From NCBI GenBank assembly GCA_020809705.1, contig CP085826.1:5332001-5396000 (forward strand): 64,000 nt of DNA, given 5' to 3'. This document shows, piece by piece, positions 50,981-63,090 of this stretch (within the stretch, counting starts at the first letter, position 1; every line of letters begins with the position of its first letter). The notes beneath the pieces are model-generated. The model saw nothing but the letters and a program-made list of their open reading frames with translations, made no database searches and was not told the DNA's origin. Position numbers and translations under genes: made by a program. Source of the DNA: Calonectria ilicicola. Taxonomy: Eukaryota; Ascomycota; Sordariomycetes; Hypocreales; Nectriaceae.

Positions 50981-51466
50981 ATGCCTGTATGCACCCCCCC
51001 CCCCCTTCTATCAGATCGCCGTCTTTACTGCTGGCGATGTTGCTTACGGACCTTGCGCGCACCTGGCTGTAATGTGGCAACGTCGCCGGCGGCTTTGAAG
51101 GCACTGAATTGCTTCATCGAGAATCTGGATACTGACAGAGACTTCTCCAACAGTCCCACAAGAGCTTTAGGACCAAGCAGAAGCTGGCAAAGGCCCAGAA
51201 GCAGAACCGCCCGGTTCCTCAGTGGATTCGCCTCCGAACTGGCAACACCATCCGGTGCGTTTGATTTCCCTCTGCGACGATCCGTCTCCCGACCCTCGAT
51301 GCCCCTCTCGAAACCTATTCACATCCCTATCCTTACCTACAAGCTCCCCTCCTTCGATTCATGGCAAAACCCATTTTTGAAACGACACCCTTTGGCTAAC
51401 ATTATTTGTGTGTGCAGCTACAACGCTAAGCGAAGGCACTGGCGCAAGACCCGCCTGGGTATCTAA
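50981..51466 (+). CDS. rpl39: Large-subunit ribosomal protein eL39 (L39)
   Basis: A 51-aa, highly basic protein lining the ribosome exit tunnel. Exons are 50981-50986 (only Met-Pro), 51154-51254 and 51418-51466; introns are 167 and 163 nt, long for this window. The protein reads [18 protein letters not shown], then [30 protein letters not shown] in continuous family order, with exactly the conserved eukaryotic length. The two-codon first exon is the usual arrangement for small ribosomal protein genes. It lies between ARL1 and SKP1. Confidence 0.97.
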   Translation: MPVCTPPPLLSDRRLYCWRCCLRTLRAPGCNVATSPAALKALNCFIENLDTDRDFSNSPTRALGPSRSWQRPRSRTARFLSGFASELATPSGAFDFPLRRSVSRPSMPLSKPIHIPILTYKLPSFDSWQNPFLKRHPLANIICVCSYNAKRRHWRKTRLGI

Positions 51467-52290
51467 GTGCTCAAATGGTCCATTCTCGAGCCTCTGCATC
51501 TACGCCCGACTTCTTTTTTGGCATGGAATCTCCGTGATGTGATGGAAGGGAATGCGGATTGTTATATGGCGTGGGGGTGTGCGTGAGCAGGCGTACAGGA
51601 TGGACCGGTTGCCTGGTTTCTCAATTCTTGCGATTACTGCATATCACGGTCGGTCATAGGGAAAAGGAATGCAAAGACTTTGATGCCCCATCAGTAAGGG
51701 CTGGACCACCCGCATGATTTCAACATGTCGAGTAAATGCTCTACGTCGGCTTCACGTCTATGTCCACGCTGAAAGAAAAAAAACGCCAATGTATGCCATA
51801 TGCAAATGTGCCCGTGCCCCTCAGTGAAACATGCAGCATGATTCTTGTGCCGATTGCCCATCTGTCCTTAGTTAATTATAAGTATGTTTGATCCCGTGAG
51901 CCAGGGAACCTGAAAATAACTTAAGAATAAGGAACCTAAGAAAAATAAAGAATCTAAGAGAGGCCTAGTTACATAATCAAGTGACGCATTCATGCTGGGG
52001 TAAACACGCTACAACAATATGTCCATGGTTATGTCACTGCATTTTGAGGTAAACGATGTGAGGCAGAGAACTCGTGTATTAAAGTCAGAGCCTATTTGAG
52101 TGTGTTGCATGGCAGGGACCGTGGTCAAGCCTGGTACTCCGATAGATCCCGACAGCTAATAAAGTCTAGAAAAACAAGAGTAACGAGGTCTATAGTAGGC
52201 CTCGTCCCCGATCCAATGCAAGCAAAAATAAAAATACCCTTAAGCCGATTAACGCCAAAGCATTATTGCATCGCCAACTCCTTCATGTCT
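51467..52290. other. Spacer between convergent RPL39 and SKP1
   Basis: 824 bp without a recognised gene, AT-rich between about 51850 and 52000, where AAGAATAA/CCTAAGA-like words recur. It contains the 3' ends of both genes. Confidence 0.6.
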
Positions 52291-52989
52291 TTAACGGTCC
52301 TCAGCCCACTCGTTCTCACGGCGGATTTGTTCCTCCTCCTCGGGAGTAAAGTCGTTTGTGATGTTGAAGGTTTTACGAATCTCCTCAGGGGACTTGCCCT
52401 TGATCATGTTGGCAACGGTCTTGCAGCCGACGTCAAGAAGGGGCTTAATGTCCAGATAGTTGGACGCCTGTACATACAGTTAGCACGGGGTACGATACAG
52501 CCGGTTTCGGTGGGGGAACGTCATACAAGAATAATCTCAAAGAGCATCTCCTGGTCGACCTGCATAAACTTCTGATCCCATTCCTCAATGTCGGTGGTCT
52601 TCTTGCGGGCCTCAGACTCATCATCCGGAGCCTGAGGGGGGTCGTTGCGGTGGTGCTCGGCCCACTCAATGACCTTTCGAAGGACAGCCTCGTTGACCTT
52701 GGGTAGCGAGTCAGTGATGTCAGCTTGATGAGGGGGATGGGGAGGCAACATACGTTGGGAATGGGAATAGGGGTGTCCTTGGTTACGCTTTCATCACCGA
52801 TATCCTCGAGCATGTTCTTGATGAGCATTGATCGTTCGGCTACATGGCGGTCTGGATGATTTGTTAGCAGCTGGACGAACCGAGAAGCGAGGCGTTCGAT
52901 GACGCTGTGTCGTGAATCTTACCGACTTCAATGTTGGCGCCATCGTTGGAGATGAGATAGATCTTTTGGGAAGTAGCACCGTCGGCCAT
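52291..52989 (-). CDS. skp1: SKP1, adaptor subunit of SCF ubiquitin ligases
   Basis: Links F-box proteins to cullin-1 in SCF ligases; also found in other F-box complexes. Exons on the minus strand are 52989-52923, 52851-52754, 52697-52527 and 52467-52291, giving 170 aa; introns are 71, 56 and 59 nt. The BTB/POZ-like N-terminus reads [20 protein letters not shown] across the first intron, then [13 protein letters not shown] and [18 protein letters not shown] across the second. The F-box-binding C-terminus follows: [20 protein letters not shown], then [14 protein letters not shown], and it ends in the invariant ENEWAEDR. Acidic and lysine-rich insert between them is normal for fungal SKP1. Nothing is missing. 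Confidence 0.97.
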
Positions 52990-55900
52990 TTTGAAATAAA
53001 GAGCGAAGCTTCTGTGGAGGAAGTAGATGTGAGCGATGTGGTCGTGGCTAGGATGAGGTCGACGTGTTTGGTGTGTTGGAAGATGGAAGTTGGAGGTTTT
53101 CAACAGATCAAGTTTTGCGGGGTCGCCAGGTGTTAGGCTGATGCGCGGGGGGCCAAGGAGCTGACACACACAACCAACAGGGCAACGACCAACCAACCAA
53201 AACTTACCAGAGGATGGGTGAGATTTAAGAGAGTCAAAAGTTGCGAGTGTAGCAAAAGCAAATCCGAAAAAGAAAATATGCGTCTGGTTGATTGGAGGAA
53301 TTTTCTTGTGCGAGGATAATGAGTGGTCAAAGGAAAAGAGGCTGCTGACCTTCTTAATATAGCGCCTGCTTGGCTTTCGGAGATGGATTGTTCACTGAGT
53401 CACTGTACTGGCACAGTGGAGTTGATGGACTGCTGCTGCCTTCGGTTACAAAGGCAGAGGCTTACTTTTTGGAGCACCCGGTCGTCTGAACACCATGCAT
53501 TGCCGCTTTTGCGGGCCTGGCCTTTCACGACAGATCTCCGTTCACTGGTCAGCTGCCTGGACCACAGCGCCATGTTGGCCAGTCCACAGCTTTCGTGCCT
53601 AAAATTGGACCAGGATGAGAACAAACAACCTACGGCCAACGGCAAATGGATTAGCGTGGGTTCGGTGTTTTATGGCGAGGCTGGACACTGGCACCCCCGT
53701 CTTGCTGTTGCGATCCGACAAGGCTATGGAGAAAGAGCAGATCCGGCCGGGTGCGAGGGCGCTGTAAACTTTGGTGCCAAGCCAGCAGGGTCAGTGAATC
53801 GATGCGTTGGAGACCATGCTGAACCATGAATAAGCTCAGTGGCGACGTATCCGTCAGGGGGAGTGAAACGGGCTTGGGCCCTTCCTGGGGTCGCACTGGA
53901 TAAGGAAAACAAAAACCCAAGAAATCCTTGAAAGCAAGACACTTTTGTCATACAAGACAATTCTTGAAAGCTTGTGGCCCCTGCTTTTTTCCACATCCCC
54001 GTGAATAAGTAAACATTGCATGAATAAGCAATATTGTTTGGGTACGAAATTCAGACCTGATTTTTTTTTTTCCCTTCTGAATTTTATTTATATCTTTTTT
54101 ATTTCCCCCACTATCAGATTGAAATTTTGGAGTAGCTTAGTTTGGTGGTCGGAGGTGCAGAGGTCACACCAGTCCACAGTCTTTTTCAGGGGTGCATACT
54201 ACGAGGAGGGGAGGCGGGACAGCATCCCCGCGAGGCCAAAGCAAAAGCTAAAGGACAAAAAAGAGTCGTGTTTCGAGTGATCATCTAATCACTCTTGCGC
54301 GCGCAACGAATACGGACGGAAGCTACCATCAGGGGGCGAGCCGTTGGCCAAAGGGCTTTGGGGACAATTTAGGATGGAACATGGCGGCTTCATCATAGTC
54401 GTGGGGGTTTTATTTGAAGGGCAGGTTTGTTGGGGAAGACAATGAACCTATCAGCACCTCAAACCCTTGCCGTCAGAGGTTTTGAACAGGCCATGATACG
54501 GCCCCGCACCAGACCGATGAATGCTTGGAATGAGTGCCGAACAATTTGTTATGGGAGAGAAGATGCGCCTGTCTCAATCGAGGACAGCGAGCACGTAGGG
54601 ATGTCAATTATCGTCAGATGTGCATCATCATCCCCCACCCTAGAACAAGCCTTTTGCCCTGTGGATTTAGGAGGGGCGGAATGGATGGAGTCTGATATCA
54701 ATGAGCCCCCCCTTGGCTCGGCCGAGCCCCACCAATTTGATTTCCATTGAGTGATTCTTACAAAAAAAAGGCGACGGTTGTGACGCGCACTGGAATCATG
54801 ATTGCGAGAATGGTGCAACAAAGGCGGTGTTGGAAGTATGTTGTGGTCCAATTGAGTTCTCGGCACGCTGATAACACGGAGTCTGGAGGTGTGGGCAGGA
54901 CACAGCATCAAATGTGTGGCAGGGTAGCTTTATTTGTCCCAAAGACTGTAAGCAAGGGGAGCTTCGTATTAGTATCCGGGTTGAGAAAGGGATGTCTCTG
55001 TGGTGTTTAGCATGATGCCCCCCCTGGTCACTTCATCGACTGCCTCCATCTGATGTACAGAGAAAACCGCCGGTTCGGGAGATGCGGTGCAGGCAAAATC
55101 GTGTGATGGCATGGCTGAGTGTGTTCTTGCGTGCTGGGTGATAGAATAGGAGGCCAACACGTGTCTGCAGGGAGGTGAGGAACAGGCCATCTGAGGCGAA
55201 TTCTTTATTGCACAAGATTACCACCTTCCTGGGAATTGCCTGCTTTGACATTAGCGGCCTGCCTATCACGGGCCGCGTTGCTGAGATCGCAGCCGAGGGC
55301 GGCCTAGCGCCCACGGATTCCATGGTCCAGGGGGTGGTAATGGAAGCTGGTAGGTGGTCGAGGAACCAACTTCTCCCACTGAAAGCAGCCTAGGCCTCCC
55401 TTCTAGCGGCCCTCTGTGGCGGATTCGACAAGGGACGACGGCGGACGACGGAGCATGGAGAATGGAGATGTAGGCAAAGCCCAGCCAGCAGGCGGCGCCC
55501 CCATCCGTCGTTCCGCCCATCCCGGCCGCCGGTGTTTGCTCCCACTGGGCAAAGCAGGCTCGAGTGCCCTCCCGGGCCCCTGTGCGTCAACATGTCTGAC
55601 CCCGGACGCTGGGTCTTTGGTTCGGTTTTGGGTTGGGAGGGCGTCACTGCAGTATGAGTGGCAGCTTGAGTGGCAGCTGGTGTGGTCAGTAGTGGGTGGA
55701 CGAGCCCCAATAATCCATTATTACTACATTACTTCATCCCTCCCGTCGCTCTTTGCGGCCTACTCCTTCTACCAACTTTGTTTTCTTTGTCGTTTTCTAT
55801 AATCCTTGACGAATTTATTTCCGTTGCTGAAACCCAATTCTCTTCGTGTCCTTTGTCTCGCCTTCCGAACGGCCAACTTCGAACAACACAACCTGACCCC

Positions 55901-56157
55901 GAACGAAGCCAAGATTTGCGCGCTCCACCTACACATGATTATTCTGGGCACACAGCTTTAGCTCTAGCTCTGTTGTCCACCGTTGCGCAACCCTCCTTCG
56001 TCCGCGCCTCCCGACTTGGGCACCGGGATTCAGTCCTTCGCCGCCTGTTTCTTTTTTTTATTGTTGCGGTTACATTCGCAGATGCCGCTGCGAACTGCTT
56101 CTCAGCTCATGCCGACGCCTTCGCTTGCGACTCCAGCTACCTCCCACTAGATAAGCT
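52990..56157. other. Divergent spacer between SKP1 and SMP3
   Basis: 3.2 kb without a recognised gene. The right part (about 55690-56157) is CT-rich on the plus strand and is probably the SMP3 promoter and leader. A frame on the plus strand at 53323-53829 and others at 54427-55802 have no protein-like features. Poly-T at 54060-54071. Confidence 0.55.
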
Positions 56158-58001
56158 ATGTGGCGGCGCACATATCTCTTTCTCATCCTCATCCGGCTGT
56201 GGTTTGCGTTGTCGCCCAGCTACCTTCATCCCGACGAAAATTTCCAAGGCCCCGAGGTTATCGCAGGTACGCAAGTTTCCCATGCCCGTGCCGCCGTGCG
56301 CAGCGATGGTGCGGCGGGGTGGTCAAGTTCCTTTGTTCTGCGACGCTTCTGCCCTCGCTAAATGCAATTCGCCCTCCCAGGCGCTTGCGCACCATTCTTC
56401 ATCATTGCGAATGACGATTGCTAACCCAACGTGCTGCGATTAGGCCAAATCTTTAGCTACCCAGTCCGACACACCTGGGAATTTACGAGCGAGAACCCGA
56501 TCCGAAGCGTATTTCCACTATGGCCCGTCTATGGCCTGCCCATGCTTCTTCTTCGATGGCTATGGATCGGTAACGGAAACGATGGAGAAATCCCCCCCAT
56601 CACCGTCTTCTGGACGCTCCGTGTTCTCATGTTCCTCATTAGCTTTGTGCTGGAGGATTGGGCACTTCACGAGCTAATCCAGTCCCCCAGACACCGTCGG
56701 GTTGCTGTGCTACTAGTCGCATCCTCCTACGTGACCTGGACCTACCAAACGCACACATTCTCCAACTCGGTGGAAACCCTCGTGGTCGCATGGAGCCTTG
56801 TTCTTATCCAGCGTCTCACTGATGCACGGGTGCGTATGCCCTCAAATTTGGTCTTGAGTACGGGTCAGCTGACTGAATATCCCACACAGCAACGATCATG
56901 CGTCCTGTCATCTGCCATTCTTGGGATGGTGACTGTTTTTGGTGTGTTCAACCGAATCACATTTCCTGCATTTCTCTTCATTCCCGGGCTTCGCTTGATC
57001 CCCGTCTTCCTGAAAAGGTGAGTCTTGCCACGTAGGCTTGGTGTGTGGGATGTCCGACTGACCGCCACAGGCCCGCTTCTCTCGCAGCCCTGGTTCTGGC
57101 TGCACTTGCTACTACCGTACTCGCCATTGCGCTGGATACCGCATTCTACTTGACCGAACCCGTTACTTGGGCCGACCTAATCAATAAACCCATAATCACG
57201 CCTCTGAACAACTTTGTCTACAACTCAGCGACCGAAAACCTAGCCCAACATGGCCTACACCCTTGGTATCAGCACCTCGGCGCCAACTTGCCCCTACTGC
57301 TGGGTCCCGCCATAGCACTCCTCATTTTTAAGCCCGACTACTCGATTCGACTGTACTCGGCCATTTCCGGGCTTTTCGTTTTATCGGCCTTTCAGCACCA
57401 GGAGGCCCGCTTTCTTCTCCCAACAGTGCCATTGCTGCTGTCGTCTGTTCAGATGCCCAAGAATAAAATTATTATGCGCCTCTGGACCGCGGCGTGGATT
57501 ATTTTCAACATATCCCTCGGCCTTTTGATGGGCATCTATCACCAGGGTGGGGTGGTACCAGGACAAGTGTTTCTGAGCCAACAACCCGATGCGACCCAGG
57601 CTATATGGTGGAAGACGTACACACCCCCCGTCTGGTTACTAAACGGCAAGAACGAGGTTCTCACGACAAGAGATATCATGGGAATGAAAGGTGAGCAGAT
57701 GCTGGAACAGTTGTCCCAGCTCGCCACCTGTGACACTCCGGCGGATAGACGAAGCCAGGAGTATTTGAAGGAGAATAATGGCACGTATCTGATCGCACCA
57801 GCATCAGCGACGTGGCTAGACCCATATCTCCCAAACAAGGGGTTGGATGGACTACGATTTAGGGAGGTTTGGCGTTATCGGCAGCACTTGAATTTGGATG
57901 ATTTGGACTTTGGAGATGATGGCGTTTGGAACACCCTGTCGAGGGTTGTTGGGCGGCGGGGTCTTGTCGCTTGGAGGGTCACCAAAAGCTGTCCCAACTA
58001 A
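56158..58001 (+). CDS. smp3: GPI mannosyltransferase 4 (SMP3)
   Basis: An ER multi-membrane mannosyltransferase (GT22) that adds the fourth, side-branch mannose to the GPI-anchor precursor using dolichol-phosphate mannose. Exons are 56158-56266, 56444-56829, 56890-57017 and 57071-58001, giving 517 aa, close to the yeast length. The luminal motif [11 protein letters not shown] (residues 24-34) after the first membrane helix is the catalytic signature of the family; [21 protein letters not shown] and [14 protein letters not shown] are further family stretches. Many hydrophobic helices follow. The second intron (60 nt) is a multiple of three with no stop, so a 537-aa retained form could be made; the spliced form fits the family better. 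The start is the first ATG, directly before the membrane helix. Confidence 0.94.
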
Positions 58002-58638
58002 AAATGGGCCAGGGAAACACTGCACATAGACTATTACAGCAAATGCAATTGATGATTTACAGCATGTCCCACTAGGGCGGTTCCTAGTCCAATAATCCCA
58101 CTAGAGTGCTTTTTTTCTCACCTCTTAGCGATGGCCTGTGTAATGTGTCACACCTCTGTGAAATTGGCATAATTACACCCTGGCTCAGCTTTTCATTTCC
58201 CCGCGAATTGCTCATTCAGCTGGCAATTTGAGAAAGCGGCTGGCTTGGGTGCCCAATTCAGGACGTGGAGGCATGTATTCCCATCCCCTGCTTCTTTTTG
58301 TCTAGACCCTGGGCTCCGCTGGGTTACATTGCCAAACGGTGATTCCGCCATCATTCCTGGGAGGTTATGCGCTGCGAAAGTCTCCACAGTGGGCTTTTCG
58401 TGTTTGCTGACGATGCAGTGTATGGACCCCAATCAGGGCATTTCAATAGACCAGGGTTATTCATAATTGGGTTTCACAGGGCATACACATCTTTTCACAA
58501 GGCACACTGGGACAAGATGTCATTGCCTGAAATGCTTTTGTTTCTTTTTTTATTTTATCCCAGAACCCGAATCCATGCTACCCTCATTGCTAATCAGAGA
58601 GATGTTGCCCAGACTAGGCTCAGAGTCAAAAAGCACGC
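58002..58638. other. Spacer between convergent SMP3 and RPL10A
   Basis: 637 bp, no gene recognised; contains the 3' ends of both genes and a T-rich tract at 58538-58556. Confidence 0.6.
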
Positions 58639-59519
58639 TTAGTACAGGCGCTTGGGGGGAGACATGGTAGCCTTGATGGTAAGGCTACCAACGTTCTGCC
58701 AGCCCTTCTTAAGAAGAGAGACAAGGTAGTTGATGGCAAGCATGATGTTACCAATGAGCTGCTCCTGGCCCATCTCAACGTTACCGACGGCGACACCCAT
58801 GCACAGAACCTTCTTCAGCTGGAACTTGATGGTGGACTTGACCTCGTTGATCTTGCCAGTAAGGTCATCGGAGTGGGAGACGGGGGTAGGGAACTTGCCG
58901 GCTGCAAACGAGTTAGCGCCCATGTCACAGTTGCATTGGTGGATAGTATTTCTTACCCTTGGAAAGACCAGGACCAAGGAGACGGGGGATCTGCTTGATA
59001 AGAGCCTCAGAAGCAACGAAGGCATCGTACTTGCGGGCAAGCTTCTTGATGAGCTTCTTGTTCTTGTTCAGCTTCTTCAAGTCATCAGCGGACATGGCGT
59101 CGACACCACCGTGCTTGGCACGGTCGATATCGTGCTGGTCACCGAGAATGCTACTCCTGTTAGCGACCGTTTCCATTCTAACAAAAGTTCTTCAATCGTA
59201 CCAGATGGCCATGTTGGGGCGGGGGATCGAAGGCAGCTTGATGGTGCCAGAGAAACGCTTGTCACGCTGGGGATCGTAGTTCTTCAGACCGATCTGGAGC
59301 TCAACGGTCTCCAAGAAGTTACGCTTCTTGGTCTCATTGCTGTACTCAAGCAGCTCAGCGACCTGAGTGCGCACGTTGGCTGCGAATGGTTAGCATGGTA
59401 ATCGGGGAAACTGGTGAGAGGCATGAATTGTGGTGTAGGCGAATGGCAGCAGAGGTAAATGGTCGTAAATGGACGTAAATGAGGGTAGAGGGGGCCATAC
59501 CGACGGTAATCTTCGACAT
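58639..59519 (-). CDS. rpl10a: Large-subunit ribosomal protein uL1 (L10a)
   Basis: Forms the mobile L1 stalk that guides deacylated tRNA out of the ribosome. Exons on the minus strand are 59519-59501, 59379-59202, 59150-58957 and 58901-58639, giving 217 aa, exactly the usual eukaryotic length; introns are 121, 51 and 55 nt. The first exon encodes MSKITV and joins to [14 protein letters not shown]; the second junction restores [20 protein letters not shown]; the third restores [16 protein letters not shown]. The C-terminus is [15 protein letters not shown]. All junctions match the family. Confidence 0.97.
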
Positions 59520-60560
59520 CTTTGCGGTATTGCAGTGTGAACACCTCCCAATGACTTGGTGATATGTCGATACTGGATGTGAGAAAAAAAACTAGCGGTT
59601 ATCGCGAAATCGAATTGAAATGTGGGACAACTGGTAGGGCAAGTTCTTTCGGGTCACGTGCTACATTAGGTGGGTCTGCTAGATCAGATAGCAGGCGATG
59701 AAGAATTAACACCAGGGATTGACTAGGCCTGTTAGAAAAAAGATCGTTAAAAAAGAGGCGCTCGTTCGTCAAATCAATAACTTAATACCATGTCATTTAT
59801 TTTCTTTCCTATGGGGTTGCAGTACAATAAAAGTAGTTGACAACAGCCACAATCTGGCATTGAGGCCGCTCAGGCTGAACTTGCGAAGAGATGATCTTGC
59901 TGATGTTCACGCTAATCGCCGAGTGCCACATGAACTCGCCCCTCCAACTCCTAACATCCTTGGAAGCCTTCGATTCGCGGTATTTTCAGAGAGAAAGGCC
60001 CAGATACATTGGTGAATTTTTGCATTGATATCCCGAAACCTCTAGCAAGACTATCAATGTTGGTTTCTCACACACTGTCTAATTTATCTCCAACATTTAT
60101 TGACGGTGATAACCATGGCTTGGATAAGGGCGTCTTTTTGAACAAAGTCTCTAATAAGAATACACAAACGCTCGGACCAAGCCTGTAAACCAATCATATT
60201 TAAACGGTTTGCGGTTATCCGAGGTTTTGCCGATTTTTGCGATTTTGATTTTGCGCAGATTGGAATATCTATTCGCCAGCCAACTCTATAATGCCCCACT
60301 TGCAGCGGGGCAATATTCCGGCGAGCTAGGGGCGAGCCGGGGAGGGCTATTATTGTAAGCTGGCCTACAGACTGCTAAAGCAACACTTGACCTGACCGCG
60401 TAGCGGTCACGGTCTGCAACGCAGGCTCTTTCCACCTCGTTATAGTCTATTTTCTCGAAGAGATAGTTTTACGCACCACGAGAGCTATAGAAGCGACCCA
60501 TTAGATGATATCGGTGAGCATACACCATACTAGTAAAAGTTTTTTTTTTTTTCTTGGAGA
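59520..60560. other. Promoter of RPL10A and gene-free flank
   Basis: The first few hundred bases are the promoter side of the ribosomal protein gene. Beyond 59700 no gene is recognised and the sequence looks degenerate, marking the start of the repeat-rich right end. Confidence 0.5.
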
Positions 60561-60792
60561 GGTCAAACTTCGTAATGCGAAGCTGTTCGCAGCTGGGCTT
60601 ACAGGTTTCCCCTCGGTATTGAGCTTGCTTCCTCGAAGGGTGAACCGAGCATCATACTGATAGATCTTTTTGGAGGGGTCAAACTTCCTCATGCGGAGTT
60701 GATGCACATCAGTGTTTTCGGCTTGCCCTCGGTGCTCAGTTTGTTTCCTCGAAGAGTAAACAACTCCTTTCGAGTCTCCGAAGTGAAAGCGT
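60561..60792 (-). repeat. 116-bp tandem duplication encoding a repeated peptide motif in different frames
   Basis: Two copies, 60561-60676 and 60677-60792, each begin GGTCAAACTTC on the plus strand and share most bases. On the minus strand each encodes FTLRG(S/N)KL(N/S)TEGKP, but because 116 is not a multiple of three the copies are read in different frames. The flanking peptide of one copy is LRMRKFDPSKKIYQYDA. The family is not recognised; it looks like a piece of a decayed repeat-containing gene. Confidence 0.7.
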
Positions 60793-61100
60793 CCAGAGGG
60801 AACTCCGTGCGGGCGTTGCCCTTGTTCTGCTTGGTGTCATGGGCAGACTCGAATCCGGGACTCGGAGTCCATCTCGAGGACGGCCTATCTTGCAGCGCCC
60901 GCCTCAATGACATCGGATCCGTCCGCCTTTTTCTTGAGGATCGAAACAGGGCGGTCTTCCCGTAATATGCCAACCTGTAGTGTAATCTCGTCGGGGTTTT
61001 GTGCGGTGAGCTCCAGAACGAGGGACATCAGTAAGTTGGAGTACCATGAGTAGAAAACTTTAAAAAGACGTCCAAAAAGATGGCTCGATGTCGATGACAT
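60793..61100 (-). pseudogene. Broken protein-like frames upstream of the tandem duplication
   Basis: Two overlapping minus-strand frames carry protein-like text: LELTAQNPDEITLQVGIL followed by a lysine-rich stretch in one, and PLDAFTSETRKELFTLRG in the other, with a frame change near 60890-60970. This continues into the 116-bp duplication. It is probably one decayed gene; I do not recognise the family, and no intact start-to-stop frame exists. Confidence 0.4.
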
Positions 61101-62743
61101 TAGAATCTAGTCTAGGCTAATAGAACCACTACTTTACAACAATGTCCCTCAACGTATTCTTTTCCTTTTTGCTCAAGTCCTTTGGTAAGGCAACAACACA
61201 TCGGTAAGACTTAGAAAGATCGAGAGTCAAGCAGGTGCAGCAGGCTTATCACTAGGACCAGGGGTTTTTTAAGTTGATTAATTTTACGAGTTCAGAAGAG
61301 GGGAGAGATAATACCTTTTGGCGTTGATGAGAGAGAAGAAATACCTTTGGGGCTTCAGTGTAGATGGCTTCGCGGGGCGGACTAGCAGGAGGAGCTCGAA
61401 ACGAAGACTTGCCTCAAGGAAGGCTAGATGAGGACCGAGAACGTCGTCGATCAAACATGTTGGTTGTGCGCCCTGGGAACGGAGGGTCCGAAACTAGTAA
61501 CTATAATGAGGTCAAGTGGTTAGCCACATCTAGGCTCGAGTTCGTGCTCACGATTAAGATGTCGGATTCGATGGAAATAAGTGGAGTGTCATGATGCAGC
61601 CTGGAACCTGGTCGAGGATATCAACTGGAGTTTGCTGTATTGCACTAGCCTAAAGTGGAAGAACTCGTGGAGTTTGACACTGATCATAGACCAGATACGA
61701 CCGAGATTTTTATGCACATACACGCTCCATTGGGAGACAGAGATCGAGAACGTGGCCAGAATTGGAGTTGCGTCTCAAGACCCTCCTCATCGCATCCGTA
61801 GGCATCATCGTGCCTACACTCTGCCCGCTGGCGTCCTTGTAGAAGAACGTGCTTGAGGTGTTCACGCAATGGCGACTGGTCGTCTTCGAGATGTTGTACC
61901 ACCAGTTGAACATCCCATGCATGCTTCTAGCCAAGGTCGCCAACATTAACTCGAGTACTGACTTTCCGATTATGGTTTGTATGTGTGGTCGATCTGGGCC
62001 TCGAAATCCTTCAAGGATCTTAGAAGAAACCAGTTTCAAAAGAAGCACCGCTGTCTTGTAGCTATTGAATGCGAATGTGAGGCACCTACTAAGAAAAACG
62101 AGTTTTGGGCGAGTTAGCGTCGCCGTGGTCTTCACTTTCAGTTACATTGCCATCAATTCTAGGTACCGCAACAGACCGGTTCCTAATGCACCAGCAGTAC
62201 CAAGATTTCTGAGACTCATTAGAAGCAAAGGTTGAAATCAAGCTGACGACAACACAACCCCTCAAAGATCGTGCCTCGGTGCTATTTTCCGATGAGGCGT
62301 CATAGAAACTTAACTACTCAAAATGTCAAGTTAAAAACTAAAAAAGAAAAAATAAATAAAAATAAAATAAAATAAAATAAAATCATATACCGAATTTATT
62401 TATTTTATTTTTATTTTTATTTTTTTTATTTATAGAGCAATTAAATAGGAAAAAGCAGATAGGGGACAATCTTTGAAGGGTTGTATTGTACTCATACACA
62501 TTATCTGGACTACCATGTCATAGTAGTGATATAGTCAACCACGTGGGGAGAGGGCACCGTCCTGTAGGCACGGCCAAGAAGAGTTAGTCGGAACAGTCAT
62601 TCAAGCTCATGAAGGCATATTTCACCAAGTGCTCGTAACCAAAACGCGAACCAGATGATCCACGCTCGAGGCACTGGGCTCAACTGCGGCGTGCTGGTGC
62701 CTGGCAGGCAGTTTATGTTGCCTTCCAATGTTTTTCATTGCCC
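61101..62743. other. Degenerate region with an AT-rich fold-back
   Basis: A 141-codon minus-strand frame (61710-62135) and short flanking frames on both strands are not recognised. At 62341-62434 an A-rich arm of AAAATA units is followed, after a short spacer, by a T-rich arm of TTTTA units, which together could fold back imperfectly. No gene is supported. Confidence 0.45.
62341..62434. repeat. AT-rich imperfect inverted repeat
   Basis: An arm of AAATA/AAAATA repeats (62341-62383) and a roughly complementary arm of TTTATTTT repeats (62393-62434) are separated by about 9 bp. Likely the result of slippage plus inversion, or of mutated repeat DNA. Confidence 0.6.
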
Positions 62744-63090
62744 CTACCATTGTTGAGTTCTAAAGCACGCAGTACATATATTCAAGGCAACCAAACGTAC
62801 TCGACGATGTACCTGCGGCGTGCCGGCATCTGGCACCTGGCACCTGGCACCTGGCACCAGGCCCAGGCAGCTTCCGTCCGTTGGGTATAAAATTTCCTTG
62901 TTGATTCTCTCAATGAATTTGGCCCAAATCCTTTCCCTCCATGCAGTGACAGTCGCGCGTTTGCGCACGATTTGACGTCGACATCTTTTGCTTTCGGCGT
63001 GGACATAAACATGAAACCGACGTAGAGCTTGTTTTTCTGAGATTGCTTTGGTCAACGATTCATCAAAGCAAACTTGACCACGAGCCCTGA
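62744..63090 (-). pseudogene. Lysine/arginine-rich frame downstream of the retroelement remnant
   Basis: A minus-strand frame to 62744 contains RRFHVYVHAESKRCRRQIVR and WRERIWAKFIERINKE, without a recognised domain. It follows the reverse-transcriptase remnant in the same orientation, shifted in frame, and may be the rest of the same element. Four perfect CTGGCAC units (plus strand) lie inside its 3' part. Confidence 0.35.
62830..62857. repeat. Four perfect tandem CTGGCAC units
   Basis: Head-to-tail 7-bp units in the degenerate right end. Confidence 0.9.

Noticed and set aside
52096..52575. Plus-strand frame opposite the last SKP1 exons
   Set aside because: Antisense shadow of SKP1, whose exons restore the complete family sequence.
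53323..53829. 168-codon plus-strand frame beyond SKP1
   Set aside because: No domain or splice partner; cysteine/leucine-rich text typical of chance frames.
55670..56443. 257-codon plus-strand frame overlapping the first SMP3 exon and intron
   Set aside because: It begins at a non-ATG codon, runs through the SMP3 exon in another frame and has no recognisable features; the SMP3 frame carries the family motif [11 protein letters not shown].
58730..59401. 223-codon plus-strand frame
   Set aside because: Antisense shadow of the ribosomal protein uL1 exons.
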